Assembly: GCA_964391765.1 (NCBI GenBank)
Contig: CAYMNG010000010.1
Coordinates: forward strand, 1-36,306
DNA length: 36,306 nucleotides
Reading direction: 5' to 3'
DNA from: UBA10649 sp964391765
GTDB taxonomy: Bacteria; Actinomycetota; Actinomycetes; S36-B12
Of the stretch, positions 7,824-14,276 are shown piece by piece (the first letter of the stretch is position 1; every line of letters begins with the position of its first letter). The notes beneath the pieces were generated by a model. It was not told where the DNA came from and ran no database searches. It saw only the letters and a program-made list of their open reading frames with translations. A program made the translations under genes and the position numbers.

Positions 7824-9327
7824 CCAGGAGTCCACCAACGCGCCACGGGACCGGTCCGGTCCGCGGCAGTTGCCCGGACAGGAGGGCAGCCCGATCGCCC
7901 GCACGGGCGCGGCCGTCGTCGGCGTCGTGGTCGTCGTCGGGCTGACCCTCGCCGCGCTCGTCGTCCGGCCCGGCCTGATCGCGACGTCCGACGCGTCGGC
8001 CGGGTCGTCGGGATCGGCCAACGCGGCGGCGGCCGTCGTGCCCACCGGGCAGACCACCGAGGTGACGGTCACCGTCGAGGGCATGTCGTTCGTGCCCTCG
8101 CGGATCGAGGTACCGGCAGGAAACGACCTGCGGGTCACGATGATCAACACCGGCGACCAGCGCCACGACCTGCGCTTCGCGAACGGCGTCGCGACCGGGG
8201 TGCTCGCACCGGGGGCGCAGGCCACGGTCGACGTCGGGGTCGTCGGTTCGGACCTCGACGGCTGGTGCACGCTGCCCGGCCATCGGCAGATGGGAATGGT
8301 GCTGACGGTCGTCGCCGTCGGCGCCGGCGCGTCGGCCGCTTCGCCGTCGCCCGACGCGGGCGGCGGTGACCAGGCGATGGGCGGCCACGACATGGGCGGT
8401 GCGACCGGCACCGCGTCCGGGGCGTCGATCCCGACGATGGCCCAGCTCGCGCAGCAGGCGAAGGTGTCGCCGGGGTACCCGGCCGAGCTCCCGCCGCTGA
8501 CGGCGCAGACCGACCACCGGTACACGTTCCGCGTGACCGAGCAGCCCGATCCGGTGACCGGCGAGTTGACCCGGATGACGTGGACGTACAACGGCACCTC
8601 ACCGGGGCCGGTGCTGCACGGCCGGGTCGGCGACACGTTCCACATCACGCTGGTCAACGACGGGACGATGGGCCACTCGATCGACTTCCACGCCGGCGAG
8701 CTCGCCCCGGACGGGCCGATGCGCACGATCGAGCCGGGGCAGTCGCTGGAGTACACGTTCACGGCGAACCGCTCAGGCATCTGGATGTACCACTGCTCGA
8801 CGATGCCGATGTCCAACCACATCGCCAACGGCATGTTCGGGGCGGTCGTGATCGACCCGCCGGGCCTACCGGCCGTGGACCGGTCGTACGTGCTCGTGCA
8901 GTCCGAGCAGTACCTCGGCGCCGATGGCGAGCCCGCGGACGCGGCGAAGGTCGCCGGCCTGGTCCCGGACGTCGTGGCGTTCAACGGCCGGGCGTTCCAG
9001 TACGACGCCCACCCGTTGACCGCGCGCGCCGGGGAGCGCGTGCGGATGTGGGTGCTGGACGCCGGGCCGAACGCGTCGTTGGCCTTCCACGTCGTCGGCA
9101 CGCAGTTCGACACGGTGTGGTCCGAGGGCGCGTACCGGGTGTACCACGGCGAGTCGACCGACGGTCGGACCGCCGGAACGACCGGATCGCAGGTGCTGTC
9201 ACTGCTCGCCGCCGAGGGCGGGTTCGTCGAGTTCGTCCCGCCGGAGGCCGGCCACTACCCGTTCGTCAACCACCAGATGAGCCTGGCCGAGAAGGGAGCG
9301 CACGGCGTCCTCGCGGTCAGCGAGTGA
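7816..9327 (+). CDS. nirK: Copper nitrite reductase with extra N-terminal cupredoxin domain
   Basis: The 503-residue protein reduces nitrite to nitric oxide. One N-terminal membrane anchor (about residues 30-55) suggests display outside the membrane. An additional cupredoxin (about 75-170) has a type-1-like site: His117, Cys151, His156 and a nearby Met. A Gly/Met/His-rich linker (MGGHDMGG) precedes the catalytic region (about 215-503). There the type-1 Cu ligands read as His287, Cys327, His335 and Met340. The type-2 ligands read as His292, His326 and His486, and the catalytic Asp290 and His425 are also present. The GTG start has GGAGG upstream and overlaps the preceding membrane gene, which supports one operon. 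AniA-like oxidases were considered, but the NirK residue set fits better. Confidence 0.9.
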   Translation: MPDQESTNAPRDRSGPRQLPGQEGSPIARTGAAVVGVVVVVGLTLAALVVRPGLIATSDASAGSSGSANAAAAVVPTGQTTEVTVTVEGMSFVPSRIEVPAGNDLRVTMINTGDQRHDLRFANGVATGVLAPGAQATVDVGVVGSDLDGWCTLPGHRQMGMVLTVVAVGAGASAASPSPDAGGGDQAMGGHDMGGATGTASGASIPTMAQLAQQAKVSPGYPAELPPLTAQTDHRYTFRVTEQPDPVTGELTRMTWTYNGTSPGPVLHGRVGDTFHITLVNDGTMGHSIDFHAGELAPDGPMRTIEPGQSLEYTFTANRSGIWMYHCSTMPMSNHIANGMFGAVVIDPPGLPAVDRSYVLVQSEQYLGADGEPADAAKVAGLVPDVVAFNGRAFQYDAHPLTARAGERVRMWVLDAGPNASLAFHVVGTQFDTVWSEGAYRVYHGESTDGRTAGTTGSQVLSLLAAEGGFVEFVPPEAGHYPFVNHQMSLAEKGAHGVLAVSE

Positions 9328-9332
9328 GGTGT

Positions 9333-9353
9333 CCGGTCGCCGAGACCGACCGG
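9333..9353. terminator. Hairpin between convergent nirK and phosphoribosyltransferase genes
   Basis: CCGGTCG (9333-9339) and CGACCGG (9347-9353) form a 7-bp GC stem with a 7-base loop, filling most of the 27-base gap between two converging genes. There is no U-tract, as is common in high-GC actinobacteria. A bidirectional terminator is likely. Confidence 0.45.
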
Positions 9354-9354
9354 G

Positions 9355-9861
9355 CTACACCGACGATCGGCCCGGGACGTCGACCCGCACCGGCGGGACC
9401 TGGATCCACGGGAACCGGATCCACCGGTCGGTCGACCGCCAGGCGAGGTCGGGCGCGTACGTCGTGCCGGCCTTCTCGTACAGCACCGCGACGCGCACGT
9501 CCGCGTCGGCCGGCAACAGGCCCCGGACGAAGTGCAAGGTCGCCCCGGTGTCGGCGACGTCGTCGGCGACCAGGACCCGGCGCCTGCCGAGATCGGACAG
9601 GTGCGGCAGGTCGCCGACGAGCACCGGCTCGGCGAGGGTCTCGCCGGCGTCGGTGTAGAACTCGACGTTCACGTGGCGGACGTCCTTGATGTCCAGGGCG
9701 TAGGCCAGCGCGGTGGACACGAACAGCCCGCCGCGAACGACTCCGAGGATCACGTCGGGGATCCATCGGTCGGCCACGATACGTTCGGCCAGCCACCGCA
9801 CGCCCACGCCGAAGTCCGCGTAGGTCAAGATCTCCTGCTCGGTCTCCGGCGGCGGCTGCAT
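9355..9861 (-). CDS. Purine-type phosphoribosyltransferase
   Basis: The 168-residue protein has the type I phosphoribosyltransferase fold: WIPDVILGVVRGGLF near residue 33 and the PRPP-binding loop VLVADDVADTGATL near residues 95-108. It resembles hypoxanthine or xanthine phosphoribosyltransferases, which make IMP or XMP from the free base and PRPP. Substrate cannot be fixed by sight. It starts at the ATG at 9861, one base below the dcd stop, so it is probably cotranscribed with dcd in nucleotide salvage. Confidence 0.82.
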   Translation of the reverse strand: MQPPPETEQEILTYADFGVGVRWLAERIVADRWIPDVILGVVRGGLFVSTALAYALDIKDVRHVNVEFYTDAGETLAEPVLVGDLPHLSDLGRRRVLVADDVADTGATLHFVRGLLPADADVRVAVLYEKAGTTYAPDLAWRSTDRWIRFPWIQVPPVRVDVPGRSSV

Positions 9862-9862
9862 G

Positions 9863-10438
9863 TCACAGTTGGGTGCGGTGGAAGTTCGCGAACGACCGGC
9901 TGGGGGTCGGGCCGCGCTGACCCTGGTAGCGCGACCCGTACGCGGCCGACCCGTACGGGTGCTCGGCCGGGCTGGACAGCCGGAACAGGCACAGCTGCCC
10001 GATCTTCATGCCGGGGTAGAGCATGATCGGCAGGTTCGCGACGTTGGACAGTTCCAAGGTCACATGGCCGGAGAAACCCGGGTCGATGAATCCGGCGGTC
10101 GAGTGCGTCAGCAGCCCGAGCCGGCCCAGCGACGACTTGCCCTCGAGGCGACCGGCGACGTCGTCGGGAAGGGTGACGACCTCGTACGTGGAGGCGAGCA
10201 CGAACTCCCCCGGATGGAGGATGAACGGCTCGTCGCCCTCGGGCTCGAGCAGCCGGGTGAGGTCGGGCTGTTCGATACTGGGGTCGATGTGCGGATACCG
10301 GTGGTTCTCGAACACCCGGAACCACCGGTCGAGTCGGACGTCGACGCTCGACGGTTGGATCATCTCCACCGTGAACGGCTCGATCACGACGCGCCCGGTC
10401 TCGACTTCGGCCTTGATGTCGCGGTCGGACAGCAGCAC
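9863..10438 (-). CDS. dcd: dCTP deaminase
   Basis: The 191-residue protein deaminates dCTP; actinobacterial homologues are often bifunctional dCTP deaminase/dUTPases that give dUMP directly. Motifs seen are LLSDRDIKAEV at the N-terminus, PSSVDVRL, HPGEFVLAST, GKSSLGRLGLLTHSTAGFIDPG (substrate-binding and catalytic region, residues about 107-128) and GMKIGQLC. Length is typical. It starts at a GTG at 10438 with no ribosome-binding site. TACCCT ends 6 bases upstream and could be the -10 of a leaderless transcript. It is followed immediately by a phosphoribosyltransferase gene. Confidence 0.95.
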   Translation of the reverse strand: MLLSDRDIKAEVETGRVVIEPFTVEMIQPSSVDVRLDRWFRVFENHRYPHIDPSIEQPDLTRLLEPEGDEPFILHPGEFVLASTYEVVTLPDDVAGRLEGKSSLGRLGLLTHSTAGFIDPGFSGHVTLELSNVANLPIMLYPGMKIGQLCLFRLSSPAEHPYGSAAYGSRYQGQRGPTPSRSFANFHRTQL

Positions 10439-10512
10439 GGGTGGAGGGTAGCGGTTGCCCGGTCGGGGCGGGGCGCCGGCCGGATCCGGCGGCTGGCATA
10501 ATCGCGTTGTCC
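10439..10512. promoter_or_regulatory. Divergent promoters of dcd and tRNA-Gly
   Basis: On the minus strand TACCCT (10445-10450) lies 6 bases before the dcd GTG, typical of a leaderless actinobacterial promoter. On the plus strand CATAAT (10497-10502) lies 10 bases before the tRNA and is a good -10 match. No convincing -35 boxes were seen. Confidence 0.5.
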
Positions 10513-10586
10513 GCGGGTGTAGTTCAATGGTAGAACATCAGCTTCCCAAGCTGACAGTGCGAGTTCGATTCTCGTCACCCGCTCCA
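10513..10586 (+). tRNA. tRNA-Gly (anticodon CCC)
   Basis: The 74-nt cloverleaf has a 7-bp acceptor stem (GCGGGTG with CACCCGC), D arm GTTC-AATGGTA-GAAC, anticodon stem TCAGC/GCTGA with loop TTCCCAA giving anticodon CCC, T arm GCGAG-TTCGATT-CTCGT, discriminator T and encoded CCA. Its 3' part is the integration target of the island to the right, as shown by the repeated copy at 13156-13223. Confidence 0.95.
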
Positions 10587-10610
10587 CCGAAACCCCTTGC
10601 TACGCAGGGG
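10543..10610. repeat. Left attachment-site repeat (attL-like), within tRNA-Gly
   Basis: This 68-bp direct repeat starts in the anticodon loop of tRNA-Gly and runs past the tRNA end. It matches 13156-13223 at 63 of 68 positions by hand alignment. It is the classic footprint of tyrosine-recombinase integration into a tRNA 3' end, with the functional tRNA kept on this side. Identity beyond the tRNA (CCGAAACC, TTGCT, GCAGGGG) shows more than tRNA conservation. Confidence 0.85.
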
Positions 10611-10617
10611 GTTTCGT
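10589..10617 (+). terminator. Hairpin after tRNA-Gly
   Basis: GAAACCCC and GGGGTTTC pair around a short loop, followed by TCGTTTTC. It lies directly behind the tRNA and could terminate it. Because it belongs to the island's left arm, it is probably a terminator brought by the element. Confidence 0.5.
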
Positions 10618-10676
10618 CGTTTTCGACTTCCGACCATGTGACCCCGCGTGACCCCGCGTGACCCCGAATTACCCCT

Positions 10677-10850
10677 CCATCGCCCGCCGCGGCCGACCAG
10701 CTCGGCGTGACGCCGCGGATGATCCGCCGGCTGACCGCCGACCGGAGGCTGCCGTTCGTCAAGGTCGGGCGCTTGGTCCGATTCCGCGACACCGACATCG
10801 CGCAGTGCGTCCACGACTGGACGGTGCCCGCCGTGGAGCGGCGGTGGTGA
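10677..10850 (+). pseudogene. 5'-truncated excisionase-like gene (copy 1)
   Basis: The frame encodes a MerR/Xis-type helix-turn-helix (TPRMIRRLTADRRLPFVKVG, then RLVRFRDTDI) and ends at the TGA at 10848-10850. No ATG, GTG or TTG lies at the expected start; the frame begins within GC-rich direct repeats (GACCCCGCGT). It is almost identical over about 30 residues to the intact copy at 12808-13032. It sits about 90 bp from the tRNA, where an integrative element would carry xis and int, but no integrase follows. It appears to be the relic of an older element. Confidence 0.75.
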
Positions 10851-10896
10851 CGGCTTGGCGCCGGCGCGAGCGTCATCGGCAACGTCGGAACTCGCG

Positions 10897-12150
10897 CTAC
10901 CCCCAGAACGCGCAGATCGGGACGGCCAGGATTCGTTCACCGAGTACGAAGGCATCCGGTCCGGTGTGAAGGACCGCTCCACCGACGAACCGGTCACTGA
11001 GCGCGTCACGCAGCCACGCCAGGTGGCGTGCATCCGCCGCGGTGGGTGCCGCTGTCGCCTTGACCTCGATCCCCAGCACGCTGCCGTCCGCGTTCTCAAG
11101 GACGACGTCGATCTCTTCCCGGCCATTCCTGGTTCGAAGGTGTCGACGGGCGGTGCGTCCAGAGCGCACGGCGACCTCGGGTCGAAGCTGCGACATGACG
11201 AAGGTGTCGATGATTCCGCCCAGCAGTTTCCCGCTGGCCACGATCGCGCCCGTCGTTGCTCCGAGCACCGCGGCCATCATCGCCGGGTCGATCATGTACC
11301 GCTTCGGCGTTGCTGTGAGGCGCTTCAGCTGGTTGTCGTCCCACGGCTGCACCTGCTCCACGACGAAGAGTGCGTCGAGGAGTGCGTCGTACGCCGTCGC
11401 CGTCCGTCGATCGATCCCAGCAGCGTCGTACAGCTTCTTGTGGTCGATCTCCGTTGCGGAGTGCGCGGCGATGGCCTGGAGATACCGACCGAGCTTGAGC
11501 GAGTCGCGGCCCGGTTCCAGCTCCTGGGCGTCTCGGGTCAGTAGCTGTGCGACATACCCGTCCAGCCACTCCGCGCGCATGTCGGCCGGCATCTCAGGCA
11601 GCGCGACGACGGGGAAGCCGCTCCGCAATGCGAGGTCGACGTACTCCACGAGGTCCGGGCGATGAGAGGGCATGCGGAGCTGGTCTGGCGAGCTCGACCT
11701 GATTGCGTCGATGAGCGAGTATTCGAGATCGCCACGGCCGGCGATTTCGCGCTCCGTCAGGCCGAACATCGCGAGCCGCGTGAGCCGGCCGGTTCCGGGC
11801 CAGGTCTGGTTGGTCATGTCTGCTCGAACACTGCCCGTCAGGATGAACCGGCCCGGCCGTGGATCGGCATCGACGGCACGCTTCACGGCACCGAGGACTG
11901 CCGGCACCTCCTGCCACTCGTCGAGGAGGAGGGGCTCAGCGCGGTTGCGCAGAGCGGCGTCGGGGTCCGCGACGAAGGCTGCGGCCTGAGCCGGCTGATC
12001 GAGGCGAACGATCTCGGTTGCGGCCCGTGAAGCTGACGTGGTCTTGCCCGCCGCCCTCGGCCCCGTAATGAGGACGGCCGGGAACGACTCCAAGTACCGG
12101 CGGAGGCGCGAGTCAACGAGGCGAGGAACGTAGGACTCCTCGGTTGACAC
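10897..12150 (-). CDS. AAA family ATPase with C-terminal DUF4143 domain
   Basis: The protein (417 residues from the GTG at 12150) has a Walker A GPRAAGKTTSAS near residue 30 and a Walker B-like LLLDEWQEVP near 80. It also shows ILTGSVRADM near 105 and a DUF4143 region with EIDVVLENADGSVLGIEVKA near 355-375. That last pattern resembles the PD-(D/E)xK nuclease-like fold seen in this family. Biological role is unknown; such genes are frequent in accessory DNA. Base composition is lower in GC than the chromosomal flanks. A longer start (TTG at 12180) would bring GGAGGT into the coding region, so the start is uncertain. A fossil of a related gene lies at about 14090-14250. Confidence 0.82.
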   Translation of the reverse strand: MSTEESYVPRLVDSRLRRYLESFPAVLITGPRAAGKTTSASRAATEIVRLDQPAQAAAFVADPDAALRNRAEPLLLDEWQEVPAVLGAVKRAVDADPRPGRFILTGSVRADMTNQTWPGTGRLTRLAMFGLTEREIAGRGDLEYSLIDAIRSSSPDQLRMPSHRPDLVEYVDLALRSGFPVVALPEMPADMRAEWLDGYVAQLLTRDAQELEPGRDSLKLGRYLQAIAAHSATEIDHKKLYDAAGIDRRTATAYDALLDALFVVEQVQPWDDNQLKRLTATPKRYMIDPAMMAAVLGATTGAIVASGKLLGGIIDTFVMSQLRPEVAVRSGRTARRHLRTRNGREEIDVVLENADGSVLGIEVKATAAPTAADARHLAWLRDALSDRFVGGAVLHTGPDAFVLGERILAVPICAFWG

Positions 12151-12180
12151 GCGCTCACGGTACCCACCTCCAGGGGGCAA

Positions 12181-12249
12181 TGTCTATTTGGACCAGGTAA
12201 CAATGCCTATTTGGACCACTTCGGAGTGTCGCTTTGGACCAGAAGTGGC
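12181..12249. repeat. Three 15-bp repeats at exact 23-bp period
   Basis: TGTCTATTTGGACCA (12181), TGCCTATTTGGACCA (12204) and TGTCGCTTTGGACCA (12227) start exactly 23 bases apart. Arrays like this occur at the termini of IS21-family elements as multiple terminal repeats. No istA/istB genes or partner end were found nearby, so it may be a solo IS end, or an operator array just upstream of the ATPase gene. Confidence 0.85.
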
Positions 12250-12331
12250 GCCGACCGCGAGGTACGCTCCACGAATCTGCAGGGCCAGTCGCCGCGGCCA
12301 CCGGCAGTGCGGCGCTGGGGAAGATGACGCC

Positions 12332-12811
12332 ATGAGCCGCACAGCGCACCTCCTTGAGGTAATCGGCGGCATCGTCGCCTCCCTTGGAGGAGCCGCGCTG
12401 ATCGGGTACTGGCTGTTCACTCTGGGCCAGCCCGCGGCCAGTCTCAATTCACCTCCGGCTTGGACCAGTGTGGCGATCACCGCAACAGGCCTCGCGGCCA
12501 TGGTGGCCGGTTCCCTCCTCCCCAAGACCCCCAGAACGTCCACTTCTGCCAACATCAAGGGAGGTCGTGGCGGCGACGCCCTCGTAGTAGGCGGGGCGGG
12601 GGAAGCGATCGGAGGCAACGCCGGCCACGGCGGCGCCGCCTTCGGTCCCGGCGGTGACGACGGCTCGGCCACCGCGATCAACGCAACGGGACGCGCCGTC
12701 GGCGGGCGGGGTGAGGATGTCCATCCCCGGGATGACTCCCCAGACGGCAGCCGCCCTGTGCGGGGTCAGTGTGGCCACCGTCACCCGCGGCCTGAAGGGG
12801 GTCAGCGATGA
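12332..12811 (+). CDS. Small membrane protein with glycine-rich tail
   Basis: The 159-residue protein has two hydrophobic segments (about residues 8-32 and 47-65). A low-complexity Gly-rich stretch (about 75-115; GGRGGDALVVGGAGEAIGG) and a polar Arg/His/Pro-rich tail follow. No enzyme motif is visible and the function is unknown. Similar Gly-rich tails occur in plasmid and phage hypothetical proteins. The stop overlaps the start of the excisionase-like gene (ATGA at 12808-12811), so the two are coupled. The last 30 residues overlap a different small frame at 12717-12818 and may not be under selection. Confidence 0.6.
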   Translation: MSRTAHLLEVIGGIVASLGGAALIGYWLFTLGQPAASLNSPPAWTSVAITATGLAAMVAGSLLPKTPRTSTSANIKGGRGGDALVVGGAGEAIGGNAGHGGAAFGPGGDDGSATAINATGRAVGGRGEDVHPRDDSPDGSRPVRGQCGHRHPRPEGGQR

Positions 12812-12818
12812 GCACTAG
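12717..12818 (+). CDS. Possible 33-residue helix-turn-helix peptide
   Basis: An ATG directly preceded by GTGAGG opens a 33-codon frame ending TAG at 12816-12818. The predicted peptide contains TAAALCGVSVATVTRGL, which looks like the recognition half of a helix-turn-helix. It overlaps the end of the Gly-rich membrane protein frame in another phase and the start of the excisionase-like gene. It may be a real small regulator or the remnant of a longer HTH gene. Evidence is pattern only. Confidence 0.35.
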   Translation: MSIPGMTPQTAAALCGVSVATVTRGLKGVSDEH

Positions 12819-13032
12819 GGGAACGGCTCAGCTCCTGAGCATTGCGGAGACCGCCGAGGTCCAGGGGGTCACGCCGCGGATGATTCGCCGGCTCACGGCC
12901 AGTCGCCGCCTGCCCTTCGTGAAGGTGGGCCGGTTGGTTCGCTTCCGAGAGGCCGACATCGGCCGCTTCATGCGCGAGGCGCCTTCCAGGCACTGCGCAC
13001 CATGTCGGTTCGGACGGAACCCAGGAAGATGA
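12808..13032 (+). CDS. Excisionase-like helix-turn-helix protein (copy 2)
   Basis: The 74-residue protein has LLSIAETAEVQGVTPRMIRRL and LPFVKVGRLVRFREADIGRFM, the layout of MerR/Xis-type DNA-binding proteins that help excise integrated elements. It overlaps the upstream gene by ATGA. No integrase follows; the right attachment-like repeat begins about 120 bases downstream, where an int gene would be expected, so int is probably deleted. The C-terminal 19 residues do not look like the family. Copy 1 at 10677-10850 is its close relative. Confidence 0.8.
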   Translation: MSTRGTAQLLSIAETAEVQGVTPRMIRRLTASRRLPFVKVGRLVRFREADIGRFMREAPSRHCAPCRFGRNPGR

Positions 13033-13155
13033 CCGGACGTGACCCGGCGGCGTCGTTCCACGCCTGCCGATGTTCCACGCGAGTTTCACAGCGAGGGAAC
13101 GTGACAGCCGAAACATGTTGCAACTACTAATGTTTCACCTGTGGACGAACGTCCG
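13033..13155. other. Gene-free stretch before the right att repeat
   Basis: No coding sequence is recognisable here. The stretch is AT-richer (AACATGTTGCAACTACTAATGTTTCACC) and holds GTTCCACGC motifs that recur at 13280-13300. It probably represents the remains of the int-attP segment of a lost element. Confidence 0.5.
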
Positions 13156-13223
13156 TTCCCAAGCTGGCAGTGCGAGGTCGATTCTCGTCACCCGCTCCAC
13201 CGAAACCTTTTGCTGCGCAGGGG
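13156..13223. repeat. Right or internal attachment-site repeat
   Basis: This is the 68-bp partner of 10543-10610, covering the tRNA-Gly 3' half (anticodon loop to CCA) and the following flank, with five mismatches. The sequence to its right also resembles the island-side flank of the left copy (for example CCCCGAACTACCCC against CCCCGAATTACCCC). That suggests another element arm continues to the right. Confidence 0.85.
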
Positions 13224-13461
13224 ATCTTAACGTTTTCACGGTCAAGTCGTCTGACCGCTCCGCACCCCGAACTACCCCAAGATGTTCCACGCTTGTTCCA
13301 CGGAACCTGATGCTTCGGCGTCGCCGGTGGTAGCGGTCGAAGTCCGCTCGACGACGCCACGATCCGTACCGCAGCGGCTCGGTGGCGTGACCTTATGTAA
13401 TACATAGTGGTACCATTCTGCGGTGTTCCAACGCGTTGATTGAAGTGAGCGCGAGGAGCAC
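13224..13461. promoter_or_regulatory. Toxin-antitoxin promoter/operator region
   Basis: The left half is decayed element arm with GTTCCACG motifs. Near the gene lie a perfect 13-bp palindrome TATGTAATACATA (13394-13406) and, two bases on, TGGTACCA (13408-13415). Palindromes of this kind upstream of a toxin-antitoxin pair are usual autoregulatory operators. GAGGAG lies 3 bases before the ATG at 13462. Confidence 0.6.
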
Positions 13462-13734
13462 ATGCTGGAGCGGCACGGCATCACACCTGAACAGGCAGAG
13501 GAAGCGCTCTCGGACGACACGAGGGTCGTCTTCGAGCCGGACTATGCGAGTCGGTCCGGTCAGTCGGTTCGCGTGATGGGGTTCGCTCCCAGCGTTGGCG
13601 ACGTGCTGACCGTGATCGTCGTGATCGACGAACACGGGAAGCAGTGGGGAGGTTCCGCGTGGCGGTCGAACAGACGCGACGTGACCTACTACTCCGGGAA
13701 CATGGAAGGGGATGTCGATGAGCAAGATCAGTGA
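13462..13734 (+). CDS. Small toxin-like protein (BrnT-like)
   Basis: The 90-residue protein begins LERHGITPEQAEEAL and continues VVFEPDYASRSGQSVRVMG, then GDVLTVIVVIDEHGKQWGGSAWRSNRRDVTYY. This pattern resembles BrnT-type RNase toxins and related small plasmid proteins. Toxicity is inferred from the pairing with a ribbon-helix-helix-type partner that overlaps its 3' end by 17 bases. The toxin-first order matches brnTA modules. An in-frame TGA lies just upstream, so the ATG at 13462 with GAGGAG is the only sensible start. Confidence 0.65.
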   Translation: MLERHGITPEQAEEALSDDTRVVFEPDYASRSGQSVRVMGFAPSVGDVLTVIVVIDEHGKQWGGSAWRSNRRDVTYYSGNMEGDVDEQDQ

Positions 13735-13957
13735 CCTGATCGCGGCAGAGGTTGCCGCCGCGGAGGCTGCCTCGGACCGCGCCGATGCACGCCTTCCGGA
13801 CCATGTGCGAGTAACGCGCGGCCACGATCGTTCGCGCGTGCTCCAGGTACGGTTGAGCGAAGCCGAGTACGAAGCGCTTGCCGACCGCGCGGATGAACAC
13901 CACGTTCCCGCATCCACGTTCGCCCGCGCCGTAATACTGCGTGGCATCGCTTCGTAA
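13718..13957 (+). CDS. Antitoxin-like ribbon-helix-helix protein
   Basis: The 79-residue protein has an Ala/Glu-rich N-terminal helix and a C-terminal SRVLQVRLSEAEYEALADRADE-type segment followed by STFARAVILRGI, the strand-helix-helix layout of RHH antitoxins. It probably binds and neutralises the upstream toxin-like protein and represses the operon through the palindromes at 13394-13415. The ATG at 13718 is preferred over 13712 because AAGGGG lies at normal distance from it. Confidence 0.65.
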   Translation: MSKISDLIAAEVAAAEAASDRADARLPDHVRVTRGHDRSRVLQVRLSEAEYEALADRADEHHVPASTFARAVILRGIAS

Positions 13958-14089
13958 GATCCCGGTCGGCGCGTGCAGGCGATCGACCGGTGATGGGCAA
14001 GGGCCGCGTTACGGAGCCAAGGTGCCGATTGGTACGACGTGGACGCCGGACGGAAGCGTGTATGCATGTTGGGTGCCGGTCACGACGGC

Positions 14090-14250
14090 TAGGGCGCGTG
14101 CGCAGGCGGCCGAAGCGTCCCGCACGTGAATGCCGCCTCGGGTCGTCAGCGGGGATGGGCGATCCCGGAAGGATGAACTGGCCACGCTTGCGCCGGTCGT
14201 CGATCTCGTGCCGAGTGACGTTCCACAGATCCGGTGCCAGCTGTCGAAGA
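14090..14250 (-). pseudogene. Fragment of a DUF4143-type AAA ATPase
   Basis: On the minus strand the frame reads LAPDLWNVTRHEIDDRRK, then GQFILPGSPIPADDPRRHSR and AGRFGRLR. This matches the segment after Walker B in the AAA/DUF4143 ATPase family (DEWQ...LWN...GQFILTGSATP...RHSGAGRFARLRM). Nothing recognisable flanks it in frame, so it is a short fossil. It is not a copy of the ATPase at 10897-12150, whose equivalent segment differs (GRFILTGSVRADM). Confidence 0.6.
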
Positions 14251-14276
14251 ACAGGAACCCGTGGACGGAGAACGGC

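Noticed and set aside
6159..9113. A 984-codon minus-strand open frame opposite the membrane proteins and nirK
   Set aside because: It is a long GC-driven shadow frame. Its peptide is compositionally biased and lacks domains, while the plus strand has clear conserved genes.
10384..10587. Minus-strand open frames opposite the tRNA and the att repeats, ending in peptides like GAGDENRTRTVSLGS
   Set aside because: They are antisense readings of the tRNA-Gly sequence and its duplicate at 13127-13405, a well-known source of spurious proteins.
13033..13155. Possible integrase remnant
   Set aside because: No integrase motif (no R-H-R-Y box residues in any frame) could be recognised, so only gene-free sequence is reported.
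13941..14129. 62-codon plus-strand frame after the antitoxin
   Set aside because: No recognisable family or ribosome-binding site; it overlaps the ATPase fossil on the other strand and is probably non-coding island debris.
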